This document shows positions 63,888 to 64,000 of a stretch of 64,000 bases of DNA, in pieces; the stretch's first letter is position 1; each line of letters begins with the position of its first letter. The notes under the pieces were generated by a model. That model worked only from the letters and a program-made list of their open reading frames with translations, did no database searches and was not told the DNA's origin. The stretch is from Mytilisepta virgata (Eukaryota; Mollusca; Bivalvia; Mytilida; Mytilidae). Position numbers and translations under genes: made by a program. The stretch lies in contig CM051513.1 in NCBI GenBank assembly GCA_028015205.1, positions 46,814,841-46,878,840 on the forward strand, in the 5' to 3' direction.

Positions 63888-64000
63888 AGCTGCATTAAAG
63901 CTGACGTAGGTTGAAAGGTGAACAAATATAGCTCTTTTGTTTAACAAATATTTATTGAAAAATCATATGCAGTAATAGAACTGCTACTAGGATACAGAAA

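Overview
This is eukaryotic, intron-rich, AT-rich animal DNA, very probably from a bivalve mollusc and most likely a mussel (Mytilidae). The signs are a five-exon fibrinogen-related (FReD) gene, a CEMIP-type hyaluronan-binding gene with about 24 small exons, tRNA-headed SINEs, a non-LTR retrotransposon with RNase H and a CAAT-rich tail, and dense foldback/MITE families. There are no prokaryotic features and no functional tRNA or rRNA genes.

Layout. 1-1.1 kb: empty. 1.1-7.4 kb, plus strand: a signal peptide + PAN/apple + fibrinogen C-terminal gene carrying four apparent frameshifts, so annotated as a pseudogene. 9.1-50.9 kb, minus strand: one gene filling about 42 kb, related to CEMIP/CEMIP2 (G8 domain, ILEI-like domain, right-handed beta-helix). 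I traced 24 exons by reading frame and GT/AG junctions. It ends before the C-terminal ILEI-like domain of the vertebrate proteins, and the reading has three one-base problems (exon 1, exon 11, exon 13/14 junction). 51-64 kb: intergenic, repeat-rich, with a Tc1-like transposase remnant, two non-LTR retrotransposon fragments, a TA-flanked perfect palindrome, and MITEs.

Two hidden themes stand out. First, tandem arrays repeatedly grow out of splice sites. About 30 copies of a 75/76-bp unit duplicate the 3' splice site plus most of exon 7 of the CEMIP-like gene. A 29-bp minisatellite is built from the exon 13 acceptor. The exon 10 acceptor is duplicated, an 18-bp duplication creates two acceptors at exon 3, and the FReD gene has about eight copies of its exon 2 donor. 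Second, several dispersed repeats carry hammerhead-ribozyme cores. A textbook hammerhead lies sense-oriented in intron 11 of the CEMIP-like gene about 90 nt before exon 12. Related copies at 20.1, 39.6, 53.7 and 63.3 kb show graded decay. Two further families (a 378-bp tandem/dispersed element and the 56-kb palindrome) have hammerhead-like cores. This resembles the retrozyme/Penelope-type ribozymes known from molluscs, but copy structure, cleavage and transcription have not been tested.

Exon boundaries are inferred by eye from frame and splice motifs; no alignment or transcript data were available.
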